Shown piece after piece: positions 52,478-61,400 of a stretch of DNA of 64,000 nucleotides. The notes beneath the pieces are model-generated. The model had not been told where the DNA came from and did not search any database. It saw nothing but the letters and a program-made list of their open reading frames with translations. The position numbers and the translations under genes were made by a program. Positions within the stretch are counted from its first letter, which is position 1, and the number at the start of each line of letters is the position of its first letter. This stretch comes from JAJDOD01 sp050299835. GTDB taxonomy: Bacteria > Pseudomonadota > Alphaproteobacteria > Rhodobacterales > Rhodobacteraceae. The stretch is taken from contig JBNKWP010000001.1 in the NCBI GenBank assembly GCA_050299835.1, positions 248,001-312,000 on the forward strand. Reading direction: 5' to 3'.

Positions 52478-52530
52478 CGTCGGTATCGCGTCGGTATGAC
52501 GTCGGTATTGCGTCGGTGCCAACGTCGGTG
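52478..52530. repeat. Five-unit CGTCGGT tandem array, copy 2
   Basis: Units start at 52478, 52489, 52500, 52511 and 52523, spacings 11, 11, 11 and 12, the same layout as 11289-11344, including CGTCGGTGCCAA as the fourth unit. It lies in the 171-base convergent gap between algH and the 5'-nucleotidase gene. Confidence 0.85.
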
Positions 52531-52540
52531 CCCGGAAAAA

Positions 52541-52568
52541 GGTAACCCGGGCGTGCGCCCGGGTTACC
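52541..52568. terminator. Perfect 12-bp hairpin between convergent genes
   Basis: GGTAACCCGGGC and its exact complement enclose a GTGC loop. CGGAAAAA precedes the stem on the plus strand, so a minus-strand transcript would carry the hairpin followed by TTTTTCCG, a good intrinsic terminator for the 5'-nucleotidase gene. Confidence 0.85.
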
Positions 52569-52593
52569 GAAGTCTGAACAGATGGCGGAGCCG

Positions 52594-54168
52594 TTATTCC
52601 TTCACGGTGATCCGGCCATCGGTGTAGGGCGTGAACGGACCCTGGGCGGCCAGATACTCCGCCGTCACATCGGCCAGATCGGGGCCGAAGTCATAGGCGT
52701 TCTGGGCATCGACGAACATCTTGTAGCCGTCGCCGCCGTTGCGGACATAGTTGTTCGACACCACGCCATAGACCTTGTCGGCTTCGATGGGCGCGCCGCC
52801 GACCATCACGTCGGAAATCCGGCTGCCCGGTTCGGCGGAGGGATCGACGGTGAAGCTGACGCCCGCGACCTGCGGGAAGCGGCCTGCGCCTTCCTCGATC
52901 TGGCTTGCGCCGTTTTCAAGCGCCTCGACAAAGGTGGCACCCGTGACCTGGAAGGTCGAAAGCGTGTTCTGGAATGGCAGCACCGTCAGAACCTCGCCCA
53001 TCGTGACTTCGCCCGCGTCGATGGAAGCGCGGATGCCGCCGCCGTTCTGGATGGCGATTTCGACGCCCTGGTCCTTTACCCGGTCGAGCATGGCGTCGGC
53101 GATCAGGTTGCCCATCGCGCATTCCATTGCACGGCAGACATCGCGTTCGCCCACGATGGCCTCGGCGGTTTCCGCCACGACACGATTGCGGATTTCTTCC
53201 AAAGGTGCGGCGGCTTCCGCGATGCGGGCCACGGTGGCCTCATCCTCGGTCACGCCGCCGTCCATGACGACAAGATCGCCGGTGGCCTCGGTGACATTGC
53301 CGTCATCGTCGAAGGTCACGTTCAGCTCGCCGAGGTATTTACCATAGGCATAGGCCTGCACGATCTGCACGCCGTTCACCACGGTCGGGTAGGGGCCTGC
53401 GGCACCTTCGACGGTATTGGACAGAAGTGTGTTGGAATGGCCGCCGACGATCACGTCAACGCCGGTGGTTTCGGCCGCGACGCGCTGGTCGGTGCCGTAG
53501 CCGGAGTGGCTGAGAACGACGATCTTGTTCACGCCTTCGGCGGTCAGCTTGTCGACCTCCTGCTGAACGGCACCAACCGGATCGGTGAAGATCACGTTCG
53601 GGCCGGGCGAGGCGAGTTCGTCGGTGTCCTGCGGCGTCAGGCCGATGAGACCGATCTTCTCGCCGCCCTTTTCGATCACGGTCGATTTCTGGATCGCGCC
53701 GGACAGAAGCGGTTCGCCGGAGATGTCGGCGTTGGACATCAGGATCGGGAAGTCGATGGCGCCGGTGAACTCCTTGAGGATTTCCGGGCCGTCGTCGAAT
53801 TCGTGGTTGCCCACGGTCATCGCGTCATAGCCGAGCTTGTTCATCATCTCGGCGGCGAGTTTGCCTTTGTAATAGGTGTAGAACAGCGTGCCCTGGAACT
53901 GGTCGCCGCCATCCACCAGAAGTGTCGGCGTGTTGCCGGCGCGTTCGCGGGCGGCTTCGACGCCGGTGACGAGGCGGGCGGAACCGCCGAAGCATTTGCC
54001 TTCGGTATTGTCCTCAGCTGAACAGCCTGAGTCGTATTTGCTGATCGGCTCGAACCGTGCGTGGAAGTCGTTTGTGTGAAGGATGGTGAGGCTGAAGTCA
54101 GCCATGGCCATCGGGGCGGTGACGGCCAGAGCCGCTCCGCTTGCTAGCAGTTTCTTGATCATCTTCAT
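52594..54168 (-). CDS. Periplasmic 5'-nucleotidase / UDP-sugar hydrolase family
   Basis: A 524-residue exported nucleotidase. Signal peptide ends at AMA before DFSLT. The metallophosphatase domain has ILHTNDFHARFEP, LVDGGDQFQG, TVGNHEFDDGPE, VVLSHSGYGTD and VGGHSNTLL; the C-terminal substrate domain (about 340-520) has NGGGIRASIDAGEVTMGEV and the YVRNGGDGYKMF segment. It releases nucleosides and phosphate from external nucleotides. It ends at the 52541 terminator. Confidence 0.94.
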   Translation of the reverse strand: MKMIKKLLASGAALAVTAPMAMADFSLTILHTNDFHARFEPISKYDSGCSAEDNTEGKCFGGSARLVTGVEAARERAGNTPTLLVDGGDQFQGTLFYTYYKGKLAAEMMNKLGYDAMTVGNHEFDDGPEILKEFTGAIDFPILMSNADISGEPLLSGAIQKSTVIEKGGEKIGLIGLTPQDTDELASPGPNVIFTDPVGAVQQEVDKLTAEGVNKIVVLSHSGYGTDQRVAAETTGVDVIVGGHSNTLLSNTVEGAAGPYPTVVNGVQIVQAYAYGKYLGELNVTFDDDGNVTEATGDLVVMDGGVTEDEATVARIAEAAAPLEEIRNRVVAETAEAIVGERDVCRAMECAMGNLIADAMLDRVKDQGVEIAIQNGGGIRASIDAGEVTMGEVLTVLPFQNTLSTFQVTGATFVEALENGASQIEEGAGRFPQVAGVSFTVDPSAEPGSRISDVMVGGAPIEADKVYGVVSNNYVRNGGDGYKMFVDAQNAYDFGPDLADVTAEYLAAQGPFTPYTDGRITVKE

Positions 54169-54254
54169 GATCCCCCTGTCGGATTCTCTGCCCCGAGATT
54201 GCCCCTATTGGGAGGAGGTGTCAAAAGGGGAGCGAACCACTTGGACGCTACGTC

Positions 54255-54596
54255 ATGCCCATCATCTACAAGATCTTCCGCGCGGCGGAATATGATGAGT
54301 TCCTGAGCAGGGGGGAGACCCCTGGCGCTCCGGTCGATCTGGCGGACGGGTATGTGCATCTGTCCACCGCAGAACAAGTCGTCGAGACCGCAGCGAAGCA
54401 TTTCGCCGGAGAGGACGAATTGAAGCTTTTGGGTCTCGACAGCGAGGCGCTTGGCGACGCGCTGAAATGGGAGGTGTCGCGGGGCGGGGCGCAGTTTCCG
54501 CATCTCTACCGGGCGCTTCGGGCGGATGATGTGGCTTTCGCGCATGACCTGCCGCTTGAGGACGGGCGGCACCGGTTCGAGGGGCTTCTGGCTTGA
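54255..54596 (+). CDS. DUF952 family protein
   Basis: A 113-residue protein with IIYKIFRAAEYDEFLSRG, VDLADGYVHLSTAEQVVETAAKHF and HLYRALRADDV, matching the DUF952 family. The function is unknown. Its stop overlaps the TTG start of pyrD, so it is coupled to pyrD. Confidence 0.85.
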   Translation: MPIIYKIFRAAEYDEFLSRGETPGAPVDLADGYVHLSTAEQVVETAAKHFAGEDELKLLGLDSEALGDALKWEVSRGGAQFPHLYRALRADDVAFAHDLPLEDGRHRFEGLLA

Positions 54597-55627
54597 TCGA
54601 GGGGCTCGCACTGGCCGCCTTCCGGGTGTTGGACCCGGAACGGGCGCATGGGCTGGCGCTGAAGGCGTTGCCGTTTGCGCCGCTGCCGGGGCCGGTGACC
54701 TCGCCGCGTTTGGTGACGCGCGTCGCCGGGCTGGAGATGCCCAATCCGATCGGGCTGGCGGCGGGGTTCGACAAGAATGCCACCGCGCTTGCCTCGCTGA
54801 TGCAGGCGGGGTTCGGGTTCCTGGAAGTGGGCGCGGCGACGCCTTTGCCGCAACCGGGCAATCCGCGCCCGAGACTGTTCCGGCTGGTGCGCGACCGGGC
54901 GGCGATCAACCGCTTTGGCTTCAACAATGACGGCATAGAGGTCATCGCGGACCGACTGGCGAACCGGCCGGAGGGCATCCCGGTGGGGCTGAATATCGGG
55001 GCCAACAAGGACAGTGCCGACCGGGCCGCCGATTTCGCCCGCGTGATGAGCGTGGCGCGGACGCTGGTGGATTTCGCGACGGTGAACGTTTCGTCGCCCA
55101 ATACCGAGAAACTGCGCGACTTGCAGGGGGCGGAGGCATTGCGGGCGCTGCTGGCGGGTGTGATGGCGGAAAGCGGGAAGGTGCCGGTGTTCCTCAAGAT
55201 CGCGCCGGATCTGTCGGATGCGGAGATCGCGGAGATCGCGGGCGTTGCGGTCGAAAGCGGCGTGGCCGGGATCGTTGCCACGAATACGACGCTTTCGCGC
55301 CAGGGGCTGGTCGGCCGGAGGCGTGGCGAGAAAGGCGGGCTGTCCGGGCGGCCCTTGTTCGTGCCCTCGACGCGGGTTCTGGCACGGCTGGCGCGGGAAA
55401 CCGGCGGCGAGGTGCCGCTAATCGGCGTCGGCGGTGTAGCCTCGGCGGCGGATGCCTATGCCAAGATCAAGGCGGGGGCGAGCGCCGTGCAGCTTTATAC
55501 GGCGATGGTCTATCAGGGCTTGTCGCTGGCGCATCGGATCGCGCGGGGGCTGGACGAGATGCTGGCTCATGACGGGTTCGAAACGGTGGCCGATGCGGTT
55601 GGTACAGGGTTGGAGGATTGGCTGTGA
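54593..55627 (+). CDS. pyrD: Dihydroorotate dehydrogenase (quinone), class 2
   Basis: Membrane-associated pyrimidine synthesis enzyme, 344 residues, with the class-2 N-terminal helical extension. NPIGLAAGFDKNA, NRFGFNNDGIEV, NIGANKDS, TVNVSSPNT with the catalytic Ser, and LIGVGGVASAADAYAKIKAGASAVQLYTAMVY are present. A TTG start at 54593 overlaps the DUF952 stop. It overlaps the arsC-like gene at 55624. Confidence 0.96.
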   Translation: MIEGLALAAFRVLDPERAHGLALKALPFAPLPGPVTSPRLVTRVAGLEMPNPIGLAAGFDKNATALASLMQAGFGFLEVGAATPLPQPGNPRPRLFRLVRDRAAINRFGFNNDGIEVIADRLANRPEGIPVGLNIGANKDSADRAADFARVMSVARTLVDFATVNVSSPNTEKLRDLQGAEALRALLAGVMAESGKVPVFLKIAPDLSDAEIAEIAGVAVESGVAGIVATNTTLSRQGLVGRRRGEKGGLSGRPLFVPSTRVLARLARETGGEVPLIGVGGVASAADAYAKIKAGASAVQLYTAMVYQGLSLAHRIARGLDEMLAHDGFETVADAVGTGLEDWL

Positions 55628-55968
55628 GCGTGGTGATCTGGCACAATCCGCGATGTTCGAAATCGCGGGAGACGCTGGCCCTGATCGAGCATCAGGGGAT
55701 CGAGCCGGAGGTGCGGCTTTATCTGGAGGACGTGCCGAGCAAGGAGGAACTGGCGGAGGCTTTGAAGCTTCTGGGGCTGTCTGCGTTCGAACTGCTGCGT
55801 CGCGGGGAGCAGGCGTTTCGGGAGGCGAATATCACGGAAGACAGTCCCGAGGATCAGGTGATCACGGCGATGGTCAGGTGGCCGAAGCTGATCGAAAGGC
55901 CTGTGGTTTTTGCCAATGGCAAGGCGCGGTTGGGGCGTCCACCGCGTGACGTGCTCGAAATTCTCTGA
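55624..55968 (+). CDS. arsC: ArsC-family reductase (glutaredoxin-type)
   Basis: A 114-residue ArsC-fold protein with the nucleophile in HNPRCSKSRETLALIEHQG (Cys12) and the C-terminal RPVVFANGKARLGRPP. It resembles glutaredoxin-linked arsenate reductases, though YffB/Spx-like relatives share the fold. The GTG start overlaps the pyrD stop (GTGA). There are no other ars genes nearby. Confidence 0.88.
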   Translation: MSVVIWHNPRCSKSRETLALIEHQGIEPEVRLYLEDVPSKEELAEALKLLGLSAFELLRRGEQAFREANITEDSPEDQVITAMVRWPKLIERPVVFANGKARLGRPPRDVLEIL

Positions 55969-56286
55969 AAATTCGAATCAAATTTTTGCGCGGCGGTGTT
56001 CCCCCGTCCTCCCACCCCTTTTTTAGCGGGCGGTGAGTTAAGGGGGCGTTAAGACCCGATGGGGGCTCGTCGAGAATATCCAGCCTGTGTCGGCGGATGC
56101 GATTTGGCTTCGACCTGCCTGCGAGGTTGAACCTCAAGACAAAAACGATGAGGAGCCGCTCCGGCCTATTGCGGCGGTTCGGCAAATACACGGAAGGGTG
56201 CACGCTCCGACGCGGAAAGCGCCTTGGATTTCGACGCGACTTCCGGGGCGTCGATCTCCGCGCCGAAGATCGCCCCCGAACATGCG
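55969..56286. other. Convergent intergenic region with C-rich motif
   Basis: No supported gene in 318 bases. The first part is AT-rich, then holds the C-rich element at 56001-56037. A plus-strand ORF at 56097-56357 (86 codons) has an Arg-rich product, no ribosome binding site and runs into the MATE gene, so it is not called. Confidence 0.45.
56001..56037 (+). repeat. C-rich 3'-region motif, copy 3
   Basis: CCCCCGTCCTCCCACCCCT (56001-56019), identical to 23333-23351, followed by a T-run and AGCGGGCGGTGAG. It lies 32 bases after the arsC-like stop. Confidence 0.55.
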
Positions 56287-57600
56287 TCATGTCCCGTGCG
56301 CCGCCCGTTCTAGCGCCGGGTATCGCAGCGCCAGCGTCACCCCACGTGCCGTATTAAGAACCATCAACGCGGCCCAAAGCCCGTGATTGCCGAGCGGCAG
56401 CAGGACCAACAGTGCTACGGCGTAGATCACGGCAGACCACGCCACCGAGATTCGCATGTCGCGGGTTCGGGTCGCGCCGATGAAAATGCCGTCATACATC
56501 CAGCTTGCGATCCCGATCACCGGGGCCAATGCGACCCAGGGCAGGTAGCGGCGGGCCTCCTCCTGCACTTCCGGGACCTTTGCCATCAGGTCGATGAGCG
56601 CGGGACCCGCCAGCCAGAAGACAAGGCCGAGCAGGACCGCGCCGCCGACGCCCCATTGGCTGGTCAGTACGGAGGCGCGTCTGATCCGTGAGGCTGAATG
56701 GGCGCCGAAGGCCTGGCCCACCAGTGACTCTGCCGAGAAGGCGAAGCCGTCCAGCGCATAGGCGGTGATGTGCAGGAACTGGAGCAACACCTGATTGGAG
56801 GCGAGCGTGACGTCTCCGTAGCGGGCCCCGAGAAACAGGAAGGTGGTGAAGGATACCTCCAAAATTACCGAACGGATCATGATGTCGCGGTTGACGGCCA
56901 CCATGCGTTTGATGCGCGCGCGGTCGAAGACGCGGGGCCAGTCCTGCCACTGGTTGCCCGCAAATGCTGCGCGGCAGAGCCAGAGACCCAGCGCAACGCC
57001 CGTCCATTCGGCGATGAGCGTGGCCGAGGCGACGCCTTCGATGCCCCAGTCGAGATCGAGCACGAACCAGAGGTCGAGCGCGATGTTCAGCCCGTTCATC
57101 CAGACCTGCAACACCAGCACCGCGCGTGTGCGTTCCAGCGCGATCAGCCAGCCGGTCAATGCGAAAAGCGCGATGGCGGCGGGCGCGCCCCAGATGCGGA
57201 TGGCGAGATAGGTTTTGGCGAGGCTTTCGACCTCTTCCGATGCAGGCGCAATGGTGAAGACGGCGGCGAAGAGTGGCCATTGAAAGAGGATCAGGAAAAG
57301 TCCCGCGCCAAGCGCGAAGATCAGGGAACGGGTCAGGAGCGCCCCGGTTTCTGCCACGTCGCCCGCGCCGTGGGCCTGGGCGACCATGCCGGAGGTGCCC
57401 ATCCGCAGGAAGCCGAAGAACCAGTAAAGGAGAGAGATGATGACCGCGCCGATGCCGACGGCGCCGATAGGCGCGGCTTCGCCCAGCTGACCGACCACGC
57501 CGGTATCGACCGCGCCGAGGATCGGGATGGTGGCGTTCGACAGGACGATGGGCAGCGCGATGGCGAGGACGCGACGGTGCGTCAGTTGCGCGTCAGCCAT
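56287..57600 (-). CDS. MATE-family multidrug efflux transporter
   Basis: A 437-residue membrane protein of about 12 helices. The start region RRVLAIALPIVLSNATIPILGAVDTGVVGQLG and the repeated RFLRMGTSGMVAQAHGAGD-like segment (FLRMGTSGMVAQAHGAGD) are typical of DinF-type MATE proteins, as is YALDGFAFSAESLVGQAFGA in the second half. It overlaps the upstream thioesterase gene by eight bases. Confidence 0.93.
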   Translation of the reverse strand: MADAQLTHRRVLAIALPIVLSNATIPILGAVDTGVVGQLGEAAPIGAVGIGAVIISLLYWFFGFLRMGTSGMVAQAHGAGDVAETGALLTRSLIFALGAGLFLILFQWPLFAAVFTIAPASEEVESLAKTYLAIRIWGAPAAIALFALTGWLIALERTRAVLVLQVWMNGLNIALDLWFVLDLDWGIEGVASATLIAEWTGVALGLWLCRAAFAGNQWQDWPRVFDRARIKRMVAVNRDIMIRSVILEVSFTTFLFLGARYGDVTLASNQVLLQFLHITAYALDGFAFSAESLVGQAFGAHSASRIRRASVLTSQWGVGGAVLLGLVFWLAGPALIDLMAKVPEVQEEARRYLPWVALAPVIGIASWMYDGIFIGATRTRDMRISVAWSAVIYAVALLVLLPLGNHGLWAALMVLNTARGVTLALRYPALERAAHGT

Positions 57601-58099
57601 CTTTCACGGGCATCAGGAAATGGCCGGTCCCTTGCGCGAAAGGCCGCGCCCGGTTGTCCTGCCAGGCTTCCACATGGACCGAGGCGTAGCGACGACCGGA
57701 GCGGTTGACGCGGGCGCGGGCATAGCCGTCGCGCGGCAGTCCGGTGCGCAGATAATCGACGGTGAAGTCGATGGTCTTGGGCATCCGGGGCAGTTTCTCT
57801 GCGGTCAGGTTCTCGGTGCTGAGGCGACCGCTTTCGACCTTCTCCCAGAGTATCTGCCAGGCGAGTTCGATGAGCGCGGTGGTTTCCAGAAACGCCGCGG
57901 TTGCGCCGCCGTGGAGGGCCGGAAGGGTCGGGTTGCCGATCAGCGCCTCGTGATAGCCGAGAACGGAGGTCAGTTCGTCGCCGTGTCGCTCGAAGCTGAT
58001 ATTCAGGAACCGGGCGTAGGGAATACCTTCGACCAGGGCGCGGAGCGCGGCGTCGCGGCGTTGCTTGACGACCTGCACGGGCTCGGGGCGCTGGATCAT
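57593..58099 (-). CDS. PaaI-family hotdog thioesterase, gene 2
   Basis: A 168-residue hotdog-fold protein. PTLPALHGGATAAFLETTALIELAWQ carries the HGGA motif and the acidic catalytic position, followed by IDFTVDYLRTGLPRDGYARARV. The substrate is presumably an acyl-CoA. Overlaps by four bases with the first thioesterase and by eight with the MATE gene. Confidence 0.85.
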   Translation of the reverse strand: MIQRPEPVQVVKQRRDAALRALVEGIPYARFLNISFERHGDELTSVLGYHEALIGNPTLPALHGGATAAFLETTALIELAWQILWEKVESGRLSTENLTAEKLPRMPKTIDFTVDYLRTGLPRDGYARARVNRSGRRYASVHVEAWQDNRARPFAQGTGHFLMPVKDG

Positions 58100-58533
58100 G
58101 GGCGGCTGCCCTGTACGGTGAAGGCGCCCGTGGCCGTGGCGACCGGATCGGATTCCTCCCCGTTATGGGCGGTCGCGCGCACGAAGGCGACGCTGCGCGT
58201 CATGTGATAACAGACGGCCTTTGCGACAACCGGTTTGCCAGGTGTTGAGGGGCGCATATAGTCGATACGCAAGTCCAGCGTCGCGGTCGTGGCCGGGCCA
58301 GTGGGATGCGCCATGACGGCCGTGCCGCCGCAGGTGTCCATAAGCGCGGAGACCGCGCCGCCATGGATGACGCCGGTGGACGGGTCGCCGATCAGCTTCT
58401 CGCCATAGGGCATGGACATGATCACTTCCCCGTCGCCCACGTGATCGACCGACATCTCCAGCGCCCGGCAATGCGGCAGGGCTTCGATGAACTGTCGCGC
58501 GATATCGCGGCGGGAGGCGGGATCTGAGCTCAT
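58096..58533 (-). CDS. PaaI-family hotdog thioesterase, gene 1
   Basis: A 145-residue hotdog thioesterase with STGVIHGGAVSALMDTCGG (HGGA and catalytic Asp) and DLRIDYMRPSTPGKPV. It heads a minus-strand operon with a second paralogue and a MATE transporter, divergent from the MerR genes of the fatty-acid cluster, consistent with an acyl-CoA-related role. Confidence 0.88.
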   Translation of the reverse strand: MSSDPASRRDIARQFIEALPHCRALEMSVDHVGDGEVIMSMPYGEKLIGDPSTGVIHGGAVSALMDTCGGTAVMAHPTGPATTATLDLRIDYMRPSTPGKPVVAKAVCYHMTRSVAFVRATAHNGEESDPVATATGAFTVQGSRP

Positions 58534-58620
58534 GACCTTTTCTTTCCCACCCGCAACGGAGGCGCAAGGTGATTGATCCCGTCTATCGGTCGCACTAGGC
58601 TTCCTTTAAGGGAGGTTCTC

Positions 58621-58995
58621 ATGCCCGAGGAACGTTTGACATTTAAGGAAATGTGCGCACGTTTCGAAGTGACGCCGCGCACGCTCCGTTATTACGAATA
58701 TATTGAACTTCTTTTTCCCGAGAAGGACGGTCGTTCCCGGTTCTATCACGGGAGCGATATTGCCCGGATGACGCTGATCCTGCGCGGTCGGCGTTGGGGG
58801 TTTTCCCTGGAGGAAATCCGGCAGTGGCTGGAAATCTACGAAAAGGAAGGGACGGAATCGCAATATCGCGAATTCATCCGTCTGGCGGATCGCCAGCTTG
58901 AGGCCTTGGCCAAGGAGCGGCTGGAGCTTGAGAGCACCATCGAGGATCTCTCGAAAATGCGCGATGGAGTCGCCAAGGAGCTTGGCACGGGCTGA
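58621..58995 (+). CDS. MerR-family regulator, first of a pair
   Basis: A 124-residue MerR-type protein: FKEMCARFEVTPRTLRYYEYIELLFPEKDGRSRFYHGSDIARMTLILRGRRWGFSLEEIRQWL forms the winged HTH, followed by a C-terminal dimerisation coiled coil. No cysteine effector-binding motif is seen, so it is not a metal sensor. It starts after GGGAGGTTCTC, almost the same leader as the second MerR gene. Related MerR proteins control acyl-CoA degradation genes. Confidence 0.88.
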   Translation: MPEERLTFKEMCARFEVTPRTLRYYEYIELLFPEKDGRSRFYHGSDIARMTLILRGRRWGFSLEEIRQWLEIYEKEGTESQYREFIRLADRQLEALAKERLELESTIEDLSKMRDGVAKELGTG

Positions 58996-59091
58996 GATAG
59001 CTCGAATTCAATTTTTAACCACTTGGTAAAAATTGCGCGTGACGTTGCGTTGACATGCCGAATATTTCTCCCAAAGCGCTTTGACGCCGCG

Positions 59092-59111
59092 TTACGTTGA
59101 CCTAAGCGTAA
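59092..59111. promoter_or_regulatory. Dyad TTACG-N10-CGTAA upstream of the second MerR gene
   Basis: The 20-base sequence has arms TTACG (59092-59096) and CGTAA (59107-59111). It lies 31 bases before the second merR start, in the 147-base gap after the first. It resembles the CGTAA-type sites of MerR regulators of leucine and fatty-acid degradation. Confidence 0.5.
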
Positions 59112-59142
59112 GTTACCATTGCGCGGAATCGGGAGGCTTCTC

Positions 59143-59574
59143 ATGTACGCGGCGCTTGACCAGATGGAGCCTTTCTCAATGAACGAGAGCTATATGACGA
59201 TCCGGGAGATGTGCGACGCGTTCGACGTGACGCCACGCACCTTGCGGTTCTACGAATCCAAGGAATTGCTGTTCCCCGAGCGCCGGGGCACGAAACGCCT
59301 GTTCACCCGCCGCGACCGCGCCCGCCTGAAACTGATCCTGAAGGGCAAACGCTTCGGGTTCAGCCTGGAGGACATCCGGCAGTTGCTGGACCTGTACAAT
59401 CCCCAAAAGAACAACATGCCCCAGATTGAACGCGCCTATGAGCTGGGCATGGAACGTCTTGCCGATCTCGAAGCGCAGCGCAACGAAATTGAAGACATTA
59501 TCACCGATCTCAAGGCCAACCTTGAATGGGGGGCCGAAATGCTGGGCCACACCCGCAAGGCGGCCGCCGAATAA
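59143..59574 (+). CDS. MerR-family regulator, second of a pair
   Basis: A 143-residue paralogue of the upstream regulator: IREMCDAFDVTPRTLRFYESKELLFPERRGTKRLFTRRDRARLKLILKGKRFGFSLEDIRQLLDLYN, then a coiled coil. The start at 59143 follows GGGAGGCTTCTC. An N-terminal extension of about 17 residues precedes the HTH. It is 18 bases before the acyl-CoA dehydrogenase gene and is its likely regulator. Confidence 0.88.
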   Translation: MYAALDQMEPFSMNESYMTIREMCDAFDVTPRTLRFYESKELLFPERRGTKRLFTRRDRARLKLILKGKRFGFSLEDIRQLLDLYNPQKNNMPQIERAYELGMERLADLEAQRNEIEDIITDLKANLEWGAEMLGHTRKAAAE

Positions 59575-59592
59575 GTCCTACGGGAGAGAGAC

Positions 59593-61371
59593 ATGCCGAC
59601 CTATACCCCTCCGGTCAAAGACCAGCAGTTCCTTCTGCACGACGTGCTGAAGATCAGCGAGAGCGACGTTCCGGGTTACGACGAACTCGACCGCGATTTC
59701 ACCGCGGCGATCCTGGAAGAGGCCGGCAAGATCGCGGCCAACGTGCTGCAACCGCTGAACACGGTGGGGGATACCGAAGGCTGCACGCTGGAAAACGGCG
59801 TCGTGCGTACGCCGACCGGCTTCAAGGCGGCGTGGGACCAGATGGCGACAGGCGGCTGGATGGGGCTTGATGCGCCGGAGGAATTCGGCGGGCAGGGCAT
59901 GCCGCATCTTCTGAACACCGCGACGGGCGAGCTGTTCTCGACCGCGAACATGGCGTTTCAGATGTATGTGGGCCTGTCGCATGGCGCGGCCTCGGCGCTT
60001 CTGGCGCATGGATCGGAGGATCAGAAGGCGCTCTATCTGCCGAAGATCTACTCGGGCGAGTGGTCGGGTACGATGAACCTGACGGAGCCGCAATGCGGCA
60101 CCGATCTGGGGCTGATCCGCACCAGAGCGGAACCGCAAGATGACGGAAGCTACAACATCACCGGCCAGAAGATCTGGATCTCGGGCGGTGAGAACGACCT
60201 GTCGGACAATATCGTCCACCTCGTCCTCGCCCGCATTCCCGACGGTCCGGAAGGGATCAAGGGCATCTCGCTCTTCGTGGTGCCGAAGTTCCTTCCGAAG
60301 GAAGACGGCTCGGCCGGGGAGCGCAACAGCCTCTCCTGCGGTGGGCTGGAAGAAAAGATGGGCATCCACGGCAACGCCACCTGCGTGATGAATTACGACG
60401 GCGCGAAGGGCTGGCTTGTGGGCGAGATGCACAAGGGCATGCGCGCGATGTTCACCATGATGAACGAGGCGCGGCTGTCGGTGGCTTTGCAGGGCTATAC
60501 GCAAGGCGAGGTCGCCTATCAGAACGCACTTGGCTTTGCCCGCGACCGGCTTCAGGGCCGGGACGTGACGGGCGTTCAGGCGCCCGACAAACCCGCCGAC
60601 CCGATCATCGTCCACCCGGACGTGCGGCGCGGGCTGATGGACCAGAAATCGCTGGTCGAGGGCGGTCGCGCGCTGGTCTACTGGGGGGCGCAGATGATCG
60701 ACCGCTCGCAGCGGATGGGCGATGAAGAAGCGGAGGCGATGATCTCGCTTCTGATCCCGGTCATGAAGGGGTTCCTGACCGACAAGGGGTTCGACACCAC
60801 GGTTCTGGCGCAGCAGACGCTGGGCGGGTCGGGCTTCACCAAGGAATGGGGTCTGGAGCAATTCGTGCGCGATGCGCGGATCGCGATGATCTATGAGGGG
60901 ACCAACGGCATCCAGTCGCTCGACCTCGTGGGCCGCAAGCTACCTGCGAATGGCGGCAAGACGATCATGGCGTTCTTCGAGATGGTGAAGACCTTCCTCA
61001 AGGAGAACGAGGGGAACGAGGCGCTGAAGACAGGTTTCCTCGACCCGCTCAAGGCGGCGTCGAAGGATTTGCAAGCGGCGGGGATGTACTTCATGCAGGA
61101 AGGCATGAAGAACCCGCTGAACGCGCTGGCCGGGTCGTATGACTTCATGCACCTCTTCGGCCACACGGTCGTCGGCCTGATGTGGGCGAAGATGGCCAAG
61201 GCGGCGATGGATGCCTTGGAAGCGGGTGCGTCCGACCGTGAATTCTACGAAACCAAGATCGCCACTGGGCGCTACTACATGGCGCGGCAATTGCCGATGA
61301 CGGCGACGCATCTGGCACGTATTCAATCCGGTGCCGAACCTGTGATGGCGCTGGACGCGGCGAACTTCTAA
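59593..61371 (+). CDS. Long-form acyl-CoA dehydrogenase (DmdC-like)
   Basis: A 592-residue FAD enzyme with an extra C-terminal domain, the length and architecture of the long acyl-CoA dehydrogenase group that includes DmdC of Roseobacter DMSP metabolism. SGTMNLTEPQCGTDLGLIRTRA and KIWISGGENDL contact FAD; IYEGTNGIQSLDLVGRKL carries the catalytic Glu region. Start MPTYTPPVKDQQFLL. With the thiolase downstream this is a beta-oxidation cluster; whether the substrate is a fatty acyl-CoA or methylmercaptopropionyl-CoA is open. Confidence 0.9.
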   Translation: MPTYTPPVKDQQFLLHDVLKISESDVPGYDELDRDFTAAILEEAGKIAANVLQPLNTVGDTEGCTLENGVVRTPTGFKAAWDQMATGGWMGLDAPEEFGGQGMPHLLNTATGELFSTANMAFQMYVGLSHGAASALLAHGSEDQKALYLPKIYSGEWSGTMNLTEPQCGTDLGLIRTRAEPQDDGSYNITGQKIWISGGENDLSDNIVHLVLARIPDGPEGIKGISLFVVPKFLPKEDGSAGERNSLSCGGLEEKMGIHGNATCVMNYDGAKGWLVGEMHKGMRAMFTMMNEARLSVALQGYTQGEVAYQNALGFARDRLQGRDVTGVQAPDKPADPIIVHPDVRRGLMDQKSLVEGGRALVYWGAQMIDRSQRMGDEEAEAMISLLIPVMKGFLTDKGFDTTVLAQQTLGGSGFTKEWGLEQFVRDARIAMIYEGTNGIQSLDLVGRKLPANGGKTIMAFFEMVKTFLKENEGNEALKTGFLDPLKAASKDLQAAGMYFMQEGMKNPLNALAGSYDFMHLFGHTVVGLMWAKMAKAAMDALEAGASDREFYETKIATGRYYMARQLPMTATHLARIQSGAEPVMALDAANF

Positions 61372-61400
61372 GGTCCGGGAGAATCCAGCACGAGGACACC

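Noticed and set aside
56097..56357. Small plus-strand ORF in the gap before the MATE gene
   Set aside because: Arg-rich product, no ribosome binding site, and it overlaps the end of the MATE gene. It may be a remnant, but nothing supports expression.
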